The position numbers and the translations under genes are program-made. The notes beneath the pieces were generated by a model, which saw only the letters and a list, made by a program, of their open reading frames with translations, had not been told where the DNA came from and searched no databases. 64,000 nucleotides of DNA from Duganella aquatilis (GTDB taxonomy: Bacteria; Pseudomonadota; Gammaproteobacteria; Burkholderiales; Burkholderiaceae_D), in contig NZ_WKJL01000001.1 of NCBI RefSeq assembly GCF_009674565.1, forward strand, positions 682,001 to 746,000. Direction: 5' to 3'. Of the stretch, positions 43,599 through 52,232 are shown one piece after another; within the stretch, counting starts at the first letter, position 1, and every line of letters begins with the position of its first letter.

Positions 43599-43612
43599 TT
43601 ATACCTGTATAA
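43599..43612. promoter_or_regulatory. Palindrome between XRE and SDR genes
   Basis: TTATAC-CT-GTATAA, a perfect 14-bp palindrome 11 bp upstream of the XRE gene start and 68 bp from the SDR start. It is a candidate autoregulatory operator. Confidence 0.45.
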
Positions 43613-43680
43613 CGTCACTACTTTAATAGGAAAGATTCGCTGTCCATAATACGCTTACTCAAGCGACCATGGAGGATGAA

Positions 43681-44577
43681 ATGCGGGTATTCGTAACAGG
43701 GGCGACCGGCTTTATCGGCGCACAAGTGGTGTCGCAGCTGATCGCGGCGGGCCATCAGGTATTGGGCATGACGCGTTCCGACGCGGGCGCCGAGGCGCTG
43801 GCCGCCGCCGGCGCACAGGCGTACCGCGCCGAACTGGGCGAGGTGGAGCGCATCCGCGCCGGCGCGGCGCAGGCCGATGCGGTGATCCATACGGCCTTCA
43901 ATCATGACGACTTCGGCAAGTTCCTGGAGAGCTGCGAGCAGGACGGGCGCGTCATCGCGGCGCTGGGCGAGGCGTTGCAAGGTTCCGACCGGCCGCTGAT
44001 CATCACGTCCGGCGTCGGCATGGGCGAGCGTGGGCATGGCGAGTCGGCGGTGGAGACGGTGTTCAATCTGGAGCACCGCAATCCGCGCATCGCTTCGGAA
44101 CTGGCCGGCGCGGCCGCGTTGGAGGCGGGCGTGGATGTGCGCGTGGTGCGCCTGCCGCAGGTGCATGACACCAGGCGGCAAGGGCTGGTCAGCTATATGA
44201 TACGCAACAGCCGCGAAAAAGGCCTGGCCGCATACATCGGCGAGGGACTGAACCGCTGGTCCGCCGCGCACGTGAGCGATGTGGCGCTGCTTTACCGCCT
44301 GGTGCTGGAGCAGGGCAAGGCCGGCGAGCGTTATCACGCGGTGGCCGAGGAAGGGATTACGGCGCGCAGCATCGCCGAGGTGATCGGCAAGGGACTGGGC
44401 GTACCGGTCAAGTCGATCGCTGCGGAGGACGCGGCGGCGTACTTCGGCTGGCTGGGGATGTTTGCCGGCCTGGATATGGCGGCGTCCAGCGCGCTGACGC
44501 GGGAACGCCTGGGCTGGCAGCCAACCGGCCCAGGCATGATCGCCGATCTGACGGCGATGGACTACTCCGTGATCTGA
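43681..44577 (+). CDS. NAD-dependent epimerase/short-chain dehydrogenase-like oxidoreductase
   Basis: A 298-aa extended-SDR protein. The Rossmann glycine motif is VTGATGFIGAQVV. The usual YxxxK is not obvious: TSGVGMGERGHGESAVE stands where the serine and tyrosine usually lie. This is typical of the atypical SDR subgroup that binds NAD(P)H and may not follow the classic triad. GGAGG lies 6 nt before ATG 43681. It is divergent from the XRE/MmyB regulator and probably induced by its ligand. The substrate is unknown. Confidence 0.85.
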   Translation: MRVFVTGATGFIGAQVVSQLIAAGHQVLGMTRSDAGAEALAAAGAQAYRAELGEVERIRAGAAQADAVIHTAFNHDDFGKFLESCEQDGRVIAALGEALQGSDRPLIITSGVGMGERGHGESAVETVFNLEHRNPRIASELAGAAALEAGVDVRVVRLPQVHDTRRQGLVSYMIRNSREKGLAAYIGEGLNRWSAAHVSDVALLYRLVLEQGKAGERYHAVAEEGITARSIAEVIGKGLGVPVKSIAAEDAAAYFGWLGMFAGLDMAASSALTRERLGWQPTGPGMIADLTAMDYSVI

Positions 44578-44581
44578 CGGA

Positions 44582-46378
44582 TTACTTCTTCTCGGCGGCG
44601 GCGAGGGCGGCGTTCTGCTGGTCCAGCCAGGTTTTCAGCGGCGCGAAGTATTCCAGCAGCGCATTGCCGTCGATTTTGTCTTCGCCCGAGATCGCCTTCA
44701 GCGCTTCCGGCCACGGCTTGCTGGCGCCCAGTGCCAGCATCTGCTGCAGCTTGGCGCCGGCCTTGGCGTTGCCGTACACCGAGCAGCGGTTCAGCGGGCC
44801 GGTGTAGCCGGCTTCGCGGCACAGCGCGCGGTGGAACTGGAATTGCAGCATGTCGGCCAGGAAGTAGCGCGCATACGGCACGTCGGCCGCCACATGGTAC
44901 TTGGCGCCGGCGTCGAAGCCGGTGACGCCGTTGATTGGCGCCGGCCGCTTCATGCCCATGTACTGCTCGCGCAGCTGCCACCAGCTCTTGTCGTAGTCGG
45001 CCGGCTTGGTCTTGCCGGCGTAGACGTCCCAGCGCCATTTGTCGACCGAGTAGGCGAACGGCAGGATCGCCACCTTGCTCAGCGCGCGCTCCAGCAGTTG
45101 CGGGATGTCGGCGTTGACGTCCGGTTCCTGGTCCATCAGGCCTATCTGCTTCAGGTAGCTCGGCGTGATCGACAGCGCGACGGTGTCGCCGATGGCTTCG
45201 TGGAAGCCGTCGTTGGCGCCGTTGCGGAACAGGAAGGGCTGCTTGGTGTAGGCCAGGAAGTAGTAGACGTGGCCCAGTTCATGGTGGATCACGGTGAAGT
45301 CTTCGGCGGTCGGCGTGATGCACATCTTGATGCGCACGTCGTCCTTTTCGTTCAGCGGCCAGGCGGAGGCGTGGCAGACCACGTCGCGGTCGCGCGGCTT
45401 GGTCAGCAGCGAGCGTTCCCAGAACGATGCCGGCAGCTTCTGCATGCCCAGCGAGGTGTAGAAGCCTTCGGCGTACCGGGTCATCTGCTTGGCGTCGGTC
45501 TTGCGCTGTTCCAGCACCTTGGTCAGGTCGTAGCTGCTGGCGCCGGTGGCGGGCTTGAGGAGCGGGTACAGGTTGGTCCAGTTCTGGCTCCACATATTGC
45601 CGAACAGGTGGGACGGGATCGGGCCTTCCAGCGGCACCACGTCCGGGCCGTAGGTGGCGCGCAGCTTGTAGCGGGTGTAGGTCAGCAGCGAGTCGTACAG
45701 CGGCTTGACCTGCTGCCACAGGCGTTCCATTTCGGCGGCGAAGGCTTCCGGCGGCATGTCGTACTGCGAGCGCCACATCACGCCGGTGTCGGCAAAGCCC
45801 ATTTGTTTGGCGCCCTTGTTGGACAGCTCGACGTACTCGGTGTATTTCTGTTTGTACGACGGCGACTGGGCGTGCCAGCCGGTCCACATTTCTTTGAGCT
45901 TGGCTTCGTCGTGGCTGGTGGCGAGGACTTTTTCCATGTCGCCCAGCGCCATGCAGTTGTCAGGCGTCGGGCAGTATTTGGCTTTGCCGTAGGCGCCGTT
46001 CATGGCGGCCTGCAGTTGCGCGTATTGTTCGCGTTCCTTCGGATCGGCGAAGACCAGCGTTTGCTGCAGCAGCATCATCTTGCGCGCGGATTCCGGCGAC
46101 AGTTTCAGGCCGTTGAAGCGGCGCGCGCCGATGGCGGCTTCGCCGGAGGCCGTCAGGTAGCGCTCGGCGAAGTAGGAGGCGATGCCTTCGGTGTCGTCGG
46201 TGATGAAGTTGGAGCCGACCCAGGCGGCGCGGGACTGCTCGTTGTTCAGTTTATTGAGCTTGGTTTCGGTGTCGGCCAGGAAGCGCTCGGCTTCAGCGAC
46301 GGTTGGTTTGGCGGCGCTGGCAGTACCGGCTGCCGCGAAGGTGCAGGCCAGCAGTGCGCTGATTATTTTTGGTGTCAC
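44582..46378 (-). CDS. Secreted M2-family peptidyl-dipeptidase (ACE-like)
   Basis: A 598-aa zinc peptidase with a signal peptide (about 1-22). The zinc site is HHELGHVYYF (HExxH), with the third ligand glutamate in NDGFHEAIGD 24 residues later, as in angiotensin-converting-enzyme homologues. VDKWRWDVYAG and PYARYFLADMLQFQFH are further family landmarks. These enzymes release dipeptides from peptide C-termini. A GTG at 46378 is chosen, with GGGAG 6 nt upstream and the signal peptide directly after it. The protein is probably periplasmic. Confidence 0.9.
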   Translation of the reverse strand: MTPKIISALLACTFAAAGTASAAKPTVAEAERFLADTETKLNKLNNEQSRAAWVGSNFITDDTEGIASYFAERYLTASGEAAIGARRFNGLKLSPESARKMMLLQQTLVFADPKEREQYAQLQAAMNGAYGKAKYCPTPDNCMALGDMEKVLATSHDEAKLKEMWTGWHAQSPSYKQKYTEYVELSNKGAKQMGFADTGVMWRSQYDMPPEAFAAEMERLWQQVKPLYDSLLTYTRYKLRATYGPDVVPLEGPIPSHLFGNMWSQNWTNLYPLLKPATGASSYDLTKVLEQRKTDAKQMTRYAEGFYTSLGMQKLPASFWERSLLTKPRDRDVVCHASAWPLNEKDDVRIKMCITPTAEDFTVIHHELGHVYYFLAYTKQPFLFRNGANDGFHEAIGDTVALSITPSYLKQIGLMDQEPDVNADIPQLLERALSKVAILPFAYSVDKWRWDVYAGKTKPADYDKSWWQLREQYMGMKRPAPINGVTGFDAGAKYHVAADVPYARYFLADMLQFQFHRALCREAGYTGPLNRCSVYGNAKAGAKLQQMLALGASKPWPEALKAISGEDKIDGNALLEYFAPLKTWLDQQNAALAAAEKK

Positions 46379-46419
46379 AGACCTCTCCCTGGATGTTTTG
46401 TTAGCCAGGTATCTTACCG

Positions 46420-47043
46420 TCATTCAAAGGCTACGTCTTCAAGTCGGAAGCGGAATTTTCGGCGCTCGGGCAAGGTCCAGCCTTCGCCGGGCGTGGTGTC
46501 GCGTGTCGGCGCTGGAGCTGGCGCTGGCACAGGTGGAGTCGGCTGCTGCGCTTGCAATTGCGCCTGCAGTGCGGCCATCAGTTGCGGCAGCGAGGGCTCG
46601 GCTGGCGCCGGCGCGCGTGGCGGCGTGGCCTGTTCTCGACGCAGGCGGTCGGCTATGATGAACTGCTTGTCTTCGGGGCGGCGCACGGAGATGTCCATCC
46701 AGGCGTTGCGGAAGGAGCGCGCGAACTTTTGGGCGAATTGATTGGGCGTTATTGGCTGCCCTTGGTGGATGATCTGGTCGCCGACCACGCGGGCGTAGTT
46801 GTGCTCGCCGTAGCTCCAGGAGCGCAGTTCGGTGCCGTCGGGCAGGAACAGCGATTTCCATTGATAACCGCGCAGGTTGGCGGGATCGCTGCCCTTGGCC
46901 AGTCCGGCCTGTTCGCGCAGCCACAGTTCGATGGCGCTGGTGATGGCTTCCGATATATCCTGCGTGCCGCCGCGAAGTTTCAGCTGCGAAATAAGCCGGA
47001 GCAGGGTATCGGTGTCTATCTGCACACTCATTGTGGATTTCAT
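46420..47043 (-). CDS. Hypothetical protein with RHH-like N-terminus and RAMA-like domain
   Basis: A 207-aa protein. Residues 5-45 (SVQIDTDTLLRLISQLKLRG, then DISEAITSAIELWLREQ) have the strand-helix-helix layout of a ribbon-helix-helix DNA-binding domain. Residues about 60-140 (KSLFLPDGTELRSWSYGEHN, YARVVGDQIIHQGQPITPNQ, RNAWMDISV) resemble the RAMA domain found with restriction and modification proteins. The C-terminus is P- and A-rich. GGGAGA lies 8 nt before the ATG. It is divergent from a nuclease/helicase gene, with repeated AAATAG boxes between. Both domain calls are by eye; the function is unknown. Confidence 0.6.
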   Translation of the reverse strand: MKSTMSVQIDTDTLLRLISQLKLRGGTQDISEAITSAIELWLREQAGLAKGSDPANLRGYQWKSLFLPDGTELRSWSYGEHNYARVVGDQIIHQGQPITPNQFAQKFARSFRNAWMDISVRRPEDKQFIIADRLRREQATPPRAPAPAEPSLPQLMAALQAQLQAQQPTPPVPAPAPAPTRDTTPGEGWTLPERRKFRFRLEDVAFE

Positions 47044-47148
47044 TCTATTTTCTCCCCTATTTTTCACTGCATTTCCCTATTTAGACCTGCAAATCGCGGA
47101 ATAGTTCAATGCAAAAGAAAATAGTGAAAAATAGGGGCGAAAATAGAA
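47043..47148. repeat. 25-bp inverted repeat with six AAATAG-type boxes between divergent genes
   Basis: Arms 47043-47067 and 47124-47148 match at 24 of 25 positions, separated by 56 bp. Within them and beside them are six AAATAG-type boxes: plus strand 47117-47124, 47126-47134, 47139-47146, and minus strand 47045-47052, 47057-47065, 47077-47084. Tandem short boxes in both divergent promoters suggest a cooperative regulator, such as the RHH-like protein next door. A possible -10 for the helicase gene is TACAAT at 47187-47192. Confidence 0.6.
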
Positions 47149-47221
47149 GGAATGCCACAGGGACCCGTGCGGGACATCCCTCTGTGTACAATGGACTTTT
47201 CCTTTAGACATCATTTCACTC

Positions 47222-48856
47222 ATGGCTCATCTTCATCCAACCGGCTGGCAAGAGATGTCGGCCACCGGCGCGGCGGCGCGTGAAATTGAAACGCTGTCCT
47301 ACCTGAACGCCACGCTGGCGGAATCGCCGTACCACATCTACCACGGCGTGCACTGGACCAATGTCGAAAAGGGCTACTCAGCCTTCGACCAGGTGGACTT
47401 CGTGATAGTAGCGCCGAACGGCCGGCTGTTGCTGATCGAGCAGATATCCGGCTTCCTGAACGAGACGCCGGACGGGCTGGTGAAGAACTACGCGGCCAAG
47501 CCGCGCAAGGTGGCGCAGCACATCATGCGCTCCATCCGCGTGATGACGGAGCGCTTCGGCGGCGAACTCTCGATCGACTACCTGCTGTACTGTCCCGACT
47601 ACACCGTGCGCGATCCACACCTGGCCGGACTGGACCCGCGCCACATCATCGACGCCAACCGCAAGCACCAGCTGGCGCAACTGGTGCGCGACACGCTGCC
47701 GGTGGACGATCCCAAGCCCGACGCGCAGTTCGACAAGGTGACGCGCTTCCTCGGAAATATGCTCAGTCTCCGTCCCGACCCGAGCGCCATGATCGGCAAT
47801 GCCGCGCGCATGGTGGCGCGCCTGTCGGGCGGCCTGGCGACATGGGCGCACCGGCTGGAATTCGAGCCGTTCCGCCTGCGCGTGATCGGCACCGCCGGCA
47901 GCGGCAAGACGCAGCTGGCGCTGGCGGAATTCACGTCCGCCATCGAAGCCGGCCTATGTCCGCTGTACGTCTGCTACAACCGGCCGCTGGCCGACCACAT
48001 CGAGCGCCTGGCGCCAAAGGGCGGCAAGGTGGCCAGCTTTCACATGCTGAGCGACGCGTTCGCGCGCGAGCGCGGCGAAACGCCCAACTACGCGGCGCCG
48101 GACGTGTGGGAGAAGATCGAGGCGCAGATGAGCGTCTCGCCGCTGCCGGAAAGCTGGCGATACGACGTGGTGATCGTCGACGAAGGCCAGGACTTTTCGG
48201 CGGCGTGGCGCGATATCCTGCTGCGCATGCTGAAGGAAAACGGCCGCGCGATCTGGCTCGAAGATCCGAACCAGAACCTGTACGGCAAGGAGAGCGTGCC
48301 GCTGCCCGGCTGGGTGACGCTGCACTCGGACACCAACTACCGCAGCCCGCGCCAGATCGTCGACATCCTGGCCGCGATCGGCGCGACGCAGACGCCGGTG
48401 GAGGCGGGCAGTCCGTTCAGGGGCGCGGACATCGAGGAGCTGGTCTACCCGGCAGGCGACACCGAAGCGATGCTGGCGCAGACGCGGCGCGCGGTGACCT
48501 TGTGCCTGGGCGCCGGCTTCACGCGCGAAGATATCGCCATCGCCTCGTTCCGCGGACGCGAAAAGTCGGCGATCCTGCACCTCGATCAACTGAGCGAGGT
48601 GCACACGCTGAAGTCCTTCACCGGCGAATACGACTTGTTCGGCAATCCGCAATACCGCGACGGCGGCCTGCTGGCCGAATCGGTGTACCGCTTCAAAGGC
48701 CAGTCGGCGCCGGCGATCATCTTCACCGAGATCGATTTCGAGGAGATGAACCAGCTGGTGCTGCGCAAGCTGTTCGTCGGCATGACCCGGGCGCGATTGA
48801 AGCTGGTGCTGGTGCTCAGCGATCGCGCCGAGCAGCAGCTACGCGACCGTATCTGA
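47222..48856 (+). CDS. NERD-like nuclease domain fused to UvrD-type helicase/ATPase
   Basis: A 544-aa cytoplasmic protein. The N-terminal region (about 35-130; FDQVDFVIVAPNGRLLLIEQ) follows the NERD nuclease-related layout, but the usual ExK reads EQI, so cleavage is doubtful. The rest is a superfamily 1 helicase core: Walker A VIGTAGSGKTQ, Walker B VVIVDEGQDFS, motif III-like IWLEDPNQNLYG, motif IV TNYRSPRQIVD, and C-terminal KSFTGEY plus LFVGMTRARLKLVL. Related proteins act on DNA or RNA; a defence role is possible from the architecture but not shown. It is divergent from the RHH/RAMA-like gene. Confidence 0.82.
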   Translation: MAHLHPTGWQEMSATGAAAREIETLSYLNATLAESPYHIYHGVHWTNVEKGYSAFDQVDFVIVAPNGRLLLIEQISGFLNETPDGLVKNYAAKPRKVAQHIMRSIRVMTERFGGELSIDYLLYCPDYTVRDPHLAGLDPRHIIDANRKHQLAQLVRDTLPVDDPKPDAQFDKVTRFLGNMLSLRPDPSAMIGNAARMVARLSGGLATWAHRLEFEPFRLRVIGTAGSGKTQLALAEFTSAIEAGLCPLYVCYNRPLADHIERLAPKGGKVASFHMLSDAFARERGETPNYAAPDVWEKIEAQMSVSPLPESWRYDVVIVDEGQDFSAAWRDILLRMLKENGRAIWLEDPNQNLYGKESVPLPGWVTLHSDTNYRSPRQIVDILAAIGATQTPVEAGSPFRGADIEELVYPAGDTEAMLAQTRRAVTLCLGAGFTREDIAIASFRGREKSAILHLDQLSEVHTLKSFTGEYDLFGNPQYRDGGLLAESVYRFKGQSAPAIIFTEIDFEEMNQLVLRKLFVGMTRARLKLVLVLSDRAEQQLRDRI

Positions 48857-48865
48857 ACCATCTGA

Positions 48866-49534
48866 TCAGCCCGGGTGAAGCCCGGCGCTTAAGGGACCTG
48901 GCGCCCCCCCCCGCCGTACGAAGCCCATGGCCAGGCCGGCCAGCAGCATAGCGTAGGTGGCCGATTCCGGCACGGCCGACGGCACGTCGAGCGCAGCGCG
49001 CGCCAGCGGGCTGCCGGGAATCAGCAGCAGGTCGGTGCTGCTGGTGGCGTTTTGGTAAAGCGCGCCCGAGATAAACGTCGCGCCCGTGGTAAAGCCGTTC
49101 AAGGCGGCGTCGATATGGTAGGTGCTGGTGATGCCGGCGTAGGCTGACACCAGGCCGAAGCCCGCCAGGTAATCGCCGGCCTTCAGGTAGTCGGCAGGGG
49201 AGTTTGCCGAGAACACGATGGCGCCGACGTTGGCGCCCAGTTCCGCAAACGTGTGGTTGCCGGCGTCGATCGTGGCGCTCCAGCCGCTTGGCGCCGCCAG
49301 CGACGAAATGGCCGCATCGCTGAAGTAGGGCAGCAGCACCTGCGTATTTTCGGTGCCGACGCAGCCCCCGCCGTTGCCCGTCAGGGTGAAGGTGTATTGC
49401 GTGAGGCCGCCGGCGCCGGCGCCGGTGGTGGAGGCGCTGATCGTCGGCGCAAACAAGAGGCAGCCGATCGCCTGGCTGCTTCCTGCGGCGCACAACAGCA
49501 CCAGGGCGGCGAGGGCCGATTTCAATGCGGGCAT
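48866..49534 (-). CDS. Exported PEP-CTERM-like protein with variable tail
   Basis: A 222-aa protein with a signal peptide (MPALKSALAALVLLCAAG). The mature part is rich in G, A, S and T, of a beta-type surface-protein character. The C-terminus is a PEP-CTERM-like sorting signal: VPES, then a membrane segment (ATYAMLLAGLAMGFV) and RR. The codons after RR run through nine G residues (48904-48912); as written the frame adds 12 residues, while eight G would end it at once as RRGGRQVP. GGAG lies 8 nt before the ATG at 49534. It converges on the helicase gene. Confidence 0.65.
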   Translation of the reverse strand: MPALKSALAALVLLCAAGSSQAIGCLLFAPTISASTTGAGAGGLTQYTFTLTGNGGGCVGTENTQVLLPYFSDAAISSLAAPSGWSATIDAGNHTFAELGANVGAIVFSANSPADYLKAGDYLAGFGLVSAYAGITSTYHIDAALNGFTTGATFISGALYQNATSSTDLLLIPGSPLARAALDVPSAVPESATYAMLLAGLAMGFVRRGGAPGPLSAGLHPG

Positions 49535-49618
49535 GAGGTGTTCTCCAAAGAGTGAAAACCTCATGCTATCGAAATGACAACTCCCCGGCTTGAACAGGTG
49601 CGACATGCCGCCAAAAAA

Positions 49619-52060
49619 TCACAGCAGGATGTCGACGCTGCGGCTGGCCTGGTCGCTGGCCGGCAGTTCGACCGTCAGCAGCCTTGCCGCTTCGTCCCAC
49701 GCGAAGACGGCGACGCGGCCGTCGATGCGTACCGAGGACGGCGCGGCGGTCACGTTATGCACCGTCAGCGCAATGCCGCGCTCCGGGCGCTGGTACTGCT
49801 TGCCCAGTTCCGATTCCACGCGCAGCGACAGCGCCGTACCTTGCAGCTTGCTGGTAAAGCGCAGCAGCTCGTACTTGCCCTGCTCGTAAGCTTGCGCGGT
49901 CAGGCCGTCGTCGTCATACAGCTTGCCGCTGCCGGCCTTCACCGACGCGTCGTGCCAGTAGTGCAGCTCGATGTGCCTGGTGTTGTAGTCGCGCGTCGAC
50001 TGCACCACCTTGGCCATCGGGATGAAGGCGCCGGCGCGGACGTAGACCGGCACGTGGTCCGGCGTCAGCGCAACCGAGCGCGTGGCGCCGCCGGCCTGCT
50101 TCTCGCCGGTGTAGAAATCGAACCACGCGCTGCGCGCCGGGAAGTAGACCTCGGCCGTGGTGGCGCCCTGCCTGAGCACCGGCGTGACCAGGAAGTCCTT
50201 GCCCCACAGGTAGGTGGACGACATCGCGCGCACCTTGGCGTTGCCCGGCTCCTCGTACAGCATCGGCCGCATCAGCGGCAGGCCTTGCTGGTTGTTGTCG
50301 AAGCCCAGCGTGTAGTTATACGGCAGCAGGCGATAGCGCAGGCGGATCGCCTCGCGCGCCAGCGCCCTGGTCCTGTCCTCGCGGTAGACCGGCTCCGACG
50401 GCACCTCGTCCTGCGCGTGCGGACGGAACACCGGCTGGAACACGCCGTACTGCAGCCAGCGCTGATACAGCTCGTTGTCCAGCACCGGATTGGCGAAGCC
50501 GCCCAGGTCCGAGTGCATATAGCCGACGCCCTGCATGCCCATCTGCAGCGAGATCTCCGGCTGCGATTGCAATCCGTCCCAGCCGCGATTGACGTCGCCC
50601 GACCACGGCATGATGCCGTAGCGCTGCGTGCCCGAATAACCGGCGCGCATCAGGATGAACGGCCGCTCGTTGGGGAAGTCGCGCTGATAGCCTTCCGCCA
50701 CCAGGCGCGCCCATTGATGGCCGTAGATGTTGTGCAGCTGGTCGGCGCTGCCGGTGGCGTGGCGCGCTTCGGTCGGGTGCACTTCCGGTTCGCCCAGATC
50801 GCCCCACACGCCCTTCACGCCCTGCTGGTGCAGGCCCTTGTAGATATCCCACAGCCAGTCCTTGCCCTGCTTGCCGAAGATGTCGATCAAGCCGGTGTGG
50901 CCGAAATAGAAGTCGTAGGCCAGCGGCTTGCCGTCGGCGCCGGTGGCCAGCACCTGCTTGTCGACGGCGTCCTGCCAGCGGCTGGAGGTATCCAGCACAA
51001 ACGGTTCGGAAATCACCACCGTCTGCACGCCCTTGTGCTGGAAGTCGGCGATCATGCCCGTGGGATTAGGGAAGCTGTCCTGGTCCCAGGCCAGGTTGCC
51101 CATGGTGCCCTTGATCTCCTTGCCGAACCAGAACAGGTCGAACACGATGGCATCGAGCGGGATATCGTCGGCGATGAACTTGTCGACCGTCGCGCGCGCC
51201 TGCTGCTCGTTGCGATAGCCGAAGCGCATGGCAAAGTTGCCGAAGGCCCAGCGCGGCGGCAAGGGCTGTTTGCCGGTCAGGCTGGTGTAGTTGCCCACCA
51301 CGTCTTCCCAGGTATCGCCGGCGATGACCTGATAGGTCTTGCGGCCCCCGATCGCCTCGTAGGTCAGGCTGTTGTTCTTGGCGCTGTCGAAATCCAGGTA
51401 GCCGGTCTGCGGATTGTCGAAGTGGATGGCGTACATCCTGGACGACAGCGCCACCGGCATGGTGTAGCCCATCAGCTCCGAATGATCGCCGTAACCGTAG
51501 TGCGCCTTGTTATACAGCGTGAAGCGGTAGCCGCGGCGGTTCATGCCGACCGCGCGCGAACCGGCGCCGTACAAGGCTTCGTTCTTGTCCAGCGCGAACT
51601 CGATGGCTTCCAGTACGCGCGGCGCGCCCTTGTTGATATCCTTGCTGCCCTTGGCCACATCGTCAGTGATGTGGATGTAGCCGCGCTTCTCCGCCACCAG
51701 CGGCTTGCCTTTGTAGGCGTAGGCGATACGGAACGGCGACTTGCTAATGGTGACCGTGATGCCGGGTGTGGCATATTCGATGCTGCCGGCTTTTTGCTTC
51801 AAGGTGGTGTTGACGGCGGCCGGCGCCAGCACCACGGCGTGCGAGGCCGGATCGGCAGTTTCGCCCTTGGGCACGAAGGTGGTCTCGACGATGCCGGCCG
51901 AGTAGGGCGTGATCAGGTAGTTGCCGTCGCTGGTGCGTACTTCCAGGTGGCCGTCGCGCTGGGTGACGCCGTCGAACTTGCGGTCGGCGTTCTGCGCCTG
52001 GGCGGCCTGGCTGGCCAGCAGCGTCAGTGTGGCAAGTTTTACAAAGGAATTGATTTTCAT
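49619..52060 (-). CDS. Secreted GH31 alpha-glucosidase/transglucosidase
   Basis: An 813-aa protein with a signal peptide (about 1-22, ending QAAQAQ). The GH31 barrel holds the nucleophile D421 in GVWGDLGEPE and the acid/base D489 in WSGDVNRGWDGL. The GDLGEPE form, and the 68-residue spacing, resemble periplasmic oligosaccharide 4-alpha-glucosyltransferases as well as alpha-glucosidases. N-terminal beta-sandwich and C-terminal DUF5110-like modules flank the barrel. It would hydrolyse or disproportionate maltodextrins. It is divergent from the MFS transporter with two shared operator-like sites. No clear ribosome site is seen. Confidence 0.88.
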   Translation of the reverse strand: MKINSFVKLATLTLLASQAAQAQNADRKFDGVTQRDGHLEVRTSDGNYLITPYSAGIVETTFVPKGETADPASHAVVLAPAAVNTTLKQKAGSIEYATPGITVTISKSPFRIAYAYKGKPLVAEKRGYIHITDDVAKGSKDINKGAPRVLEAIEFALDKNEALYGAGSRAVGMNRRGYRFTLYNKAHYGYGDHSELMGYTMPVALSSRMYAIHFDNPQTGYLDFDSAKNNSLTYEAIGGRKTYQVIAGDTWEDVVGNYTSLTGKQPLPPRWAFGNFAMRFGYRNEQQARATVDKFIADDIPLDAIVFDLFWFGKEIKGTMGNLAWDQDSFPNPTGMIADFQHKGVQTVVISEPFVLDTSSRWQDAVDKQVLATGADGKPLAYDFYFGHTGLIDIFGKQGKDWLWDIYKGLHQQGVKGVWGDLGEPEVHPTEARHATGSADQLHNIYGHQWARLVAEGYQRDFPNERPFILMRAGYSGTQRYGIMPWSGDVNRGWDGLQSQPEISLQMGMQGVGYMHSDLGGFANPVLDNELYQRWLQYGVFQPVFRPHAQDEVPSEPVYREDRTRALAREAIRLRYRLLPYNYTLGFDNNQQGLPLMRPMLYEEPGNAKVRAMSSTYLWGKDFLVTPVLRQGATTAEVYFPARSAWFDFYTGEKQAGGATRSVALTPDHVPVYVRAGAFIPMAKVVQSTRDYNTRHIELHYWHDASVKAGSGKLYDDDGLTAQAYEQGKYELLRFTSKLQGTALSLRVESELGKQYQRPERGIALTVHNVTAAPSSVRIDGRVAVFAWDEAARLLTVELPASDQASRSVDILL

Positions 52061-52093
52061 GGAGGTAAGGTCTCTGTGGCGGTCTGCGTTTTA

Positions 52094-52207
52094 TGTTGTT
52101 TGGCTACATTTGACACCATTGCGTAGCCTCTGAACAGCCTTTTCTCCCTATTTTACTGGGAAGTTCTTTCGTTTGACACGCCCAAGGTCGCGTGTTATTT
52201 TGCTACA
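52094..52207. promoter_or_regulatory. Two MalR-like operators and promoter between GH31 and MFS genes
   Basis: TGTTGTTTGGCTACA (52094-52108) and TGTTATTTTGCTACA (52193-52207) fit the same TGTNNT-NNN-NCTACA pattern as the five sites at 36.1-36.4 kb. The second overlaps the -10 of a promoter for the MFS gene: TTGACA (52173-52178), 17 nt, TATTTT (52196-52201). Confidence 0.6.
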
Positions 52208-52232
52208 AATTTTAAAACTCGGGACGCGCAGC

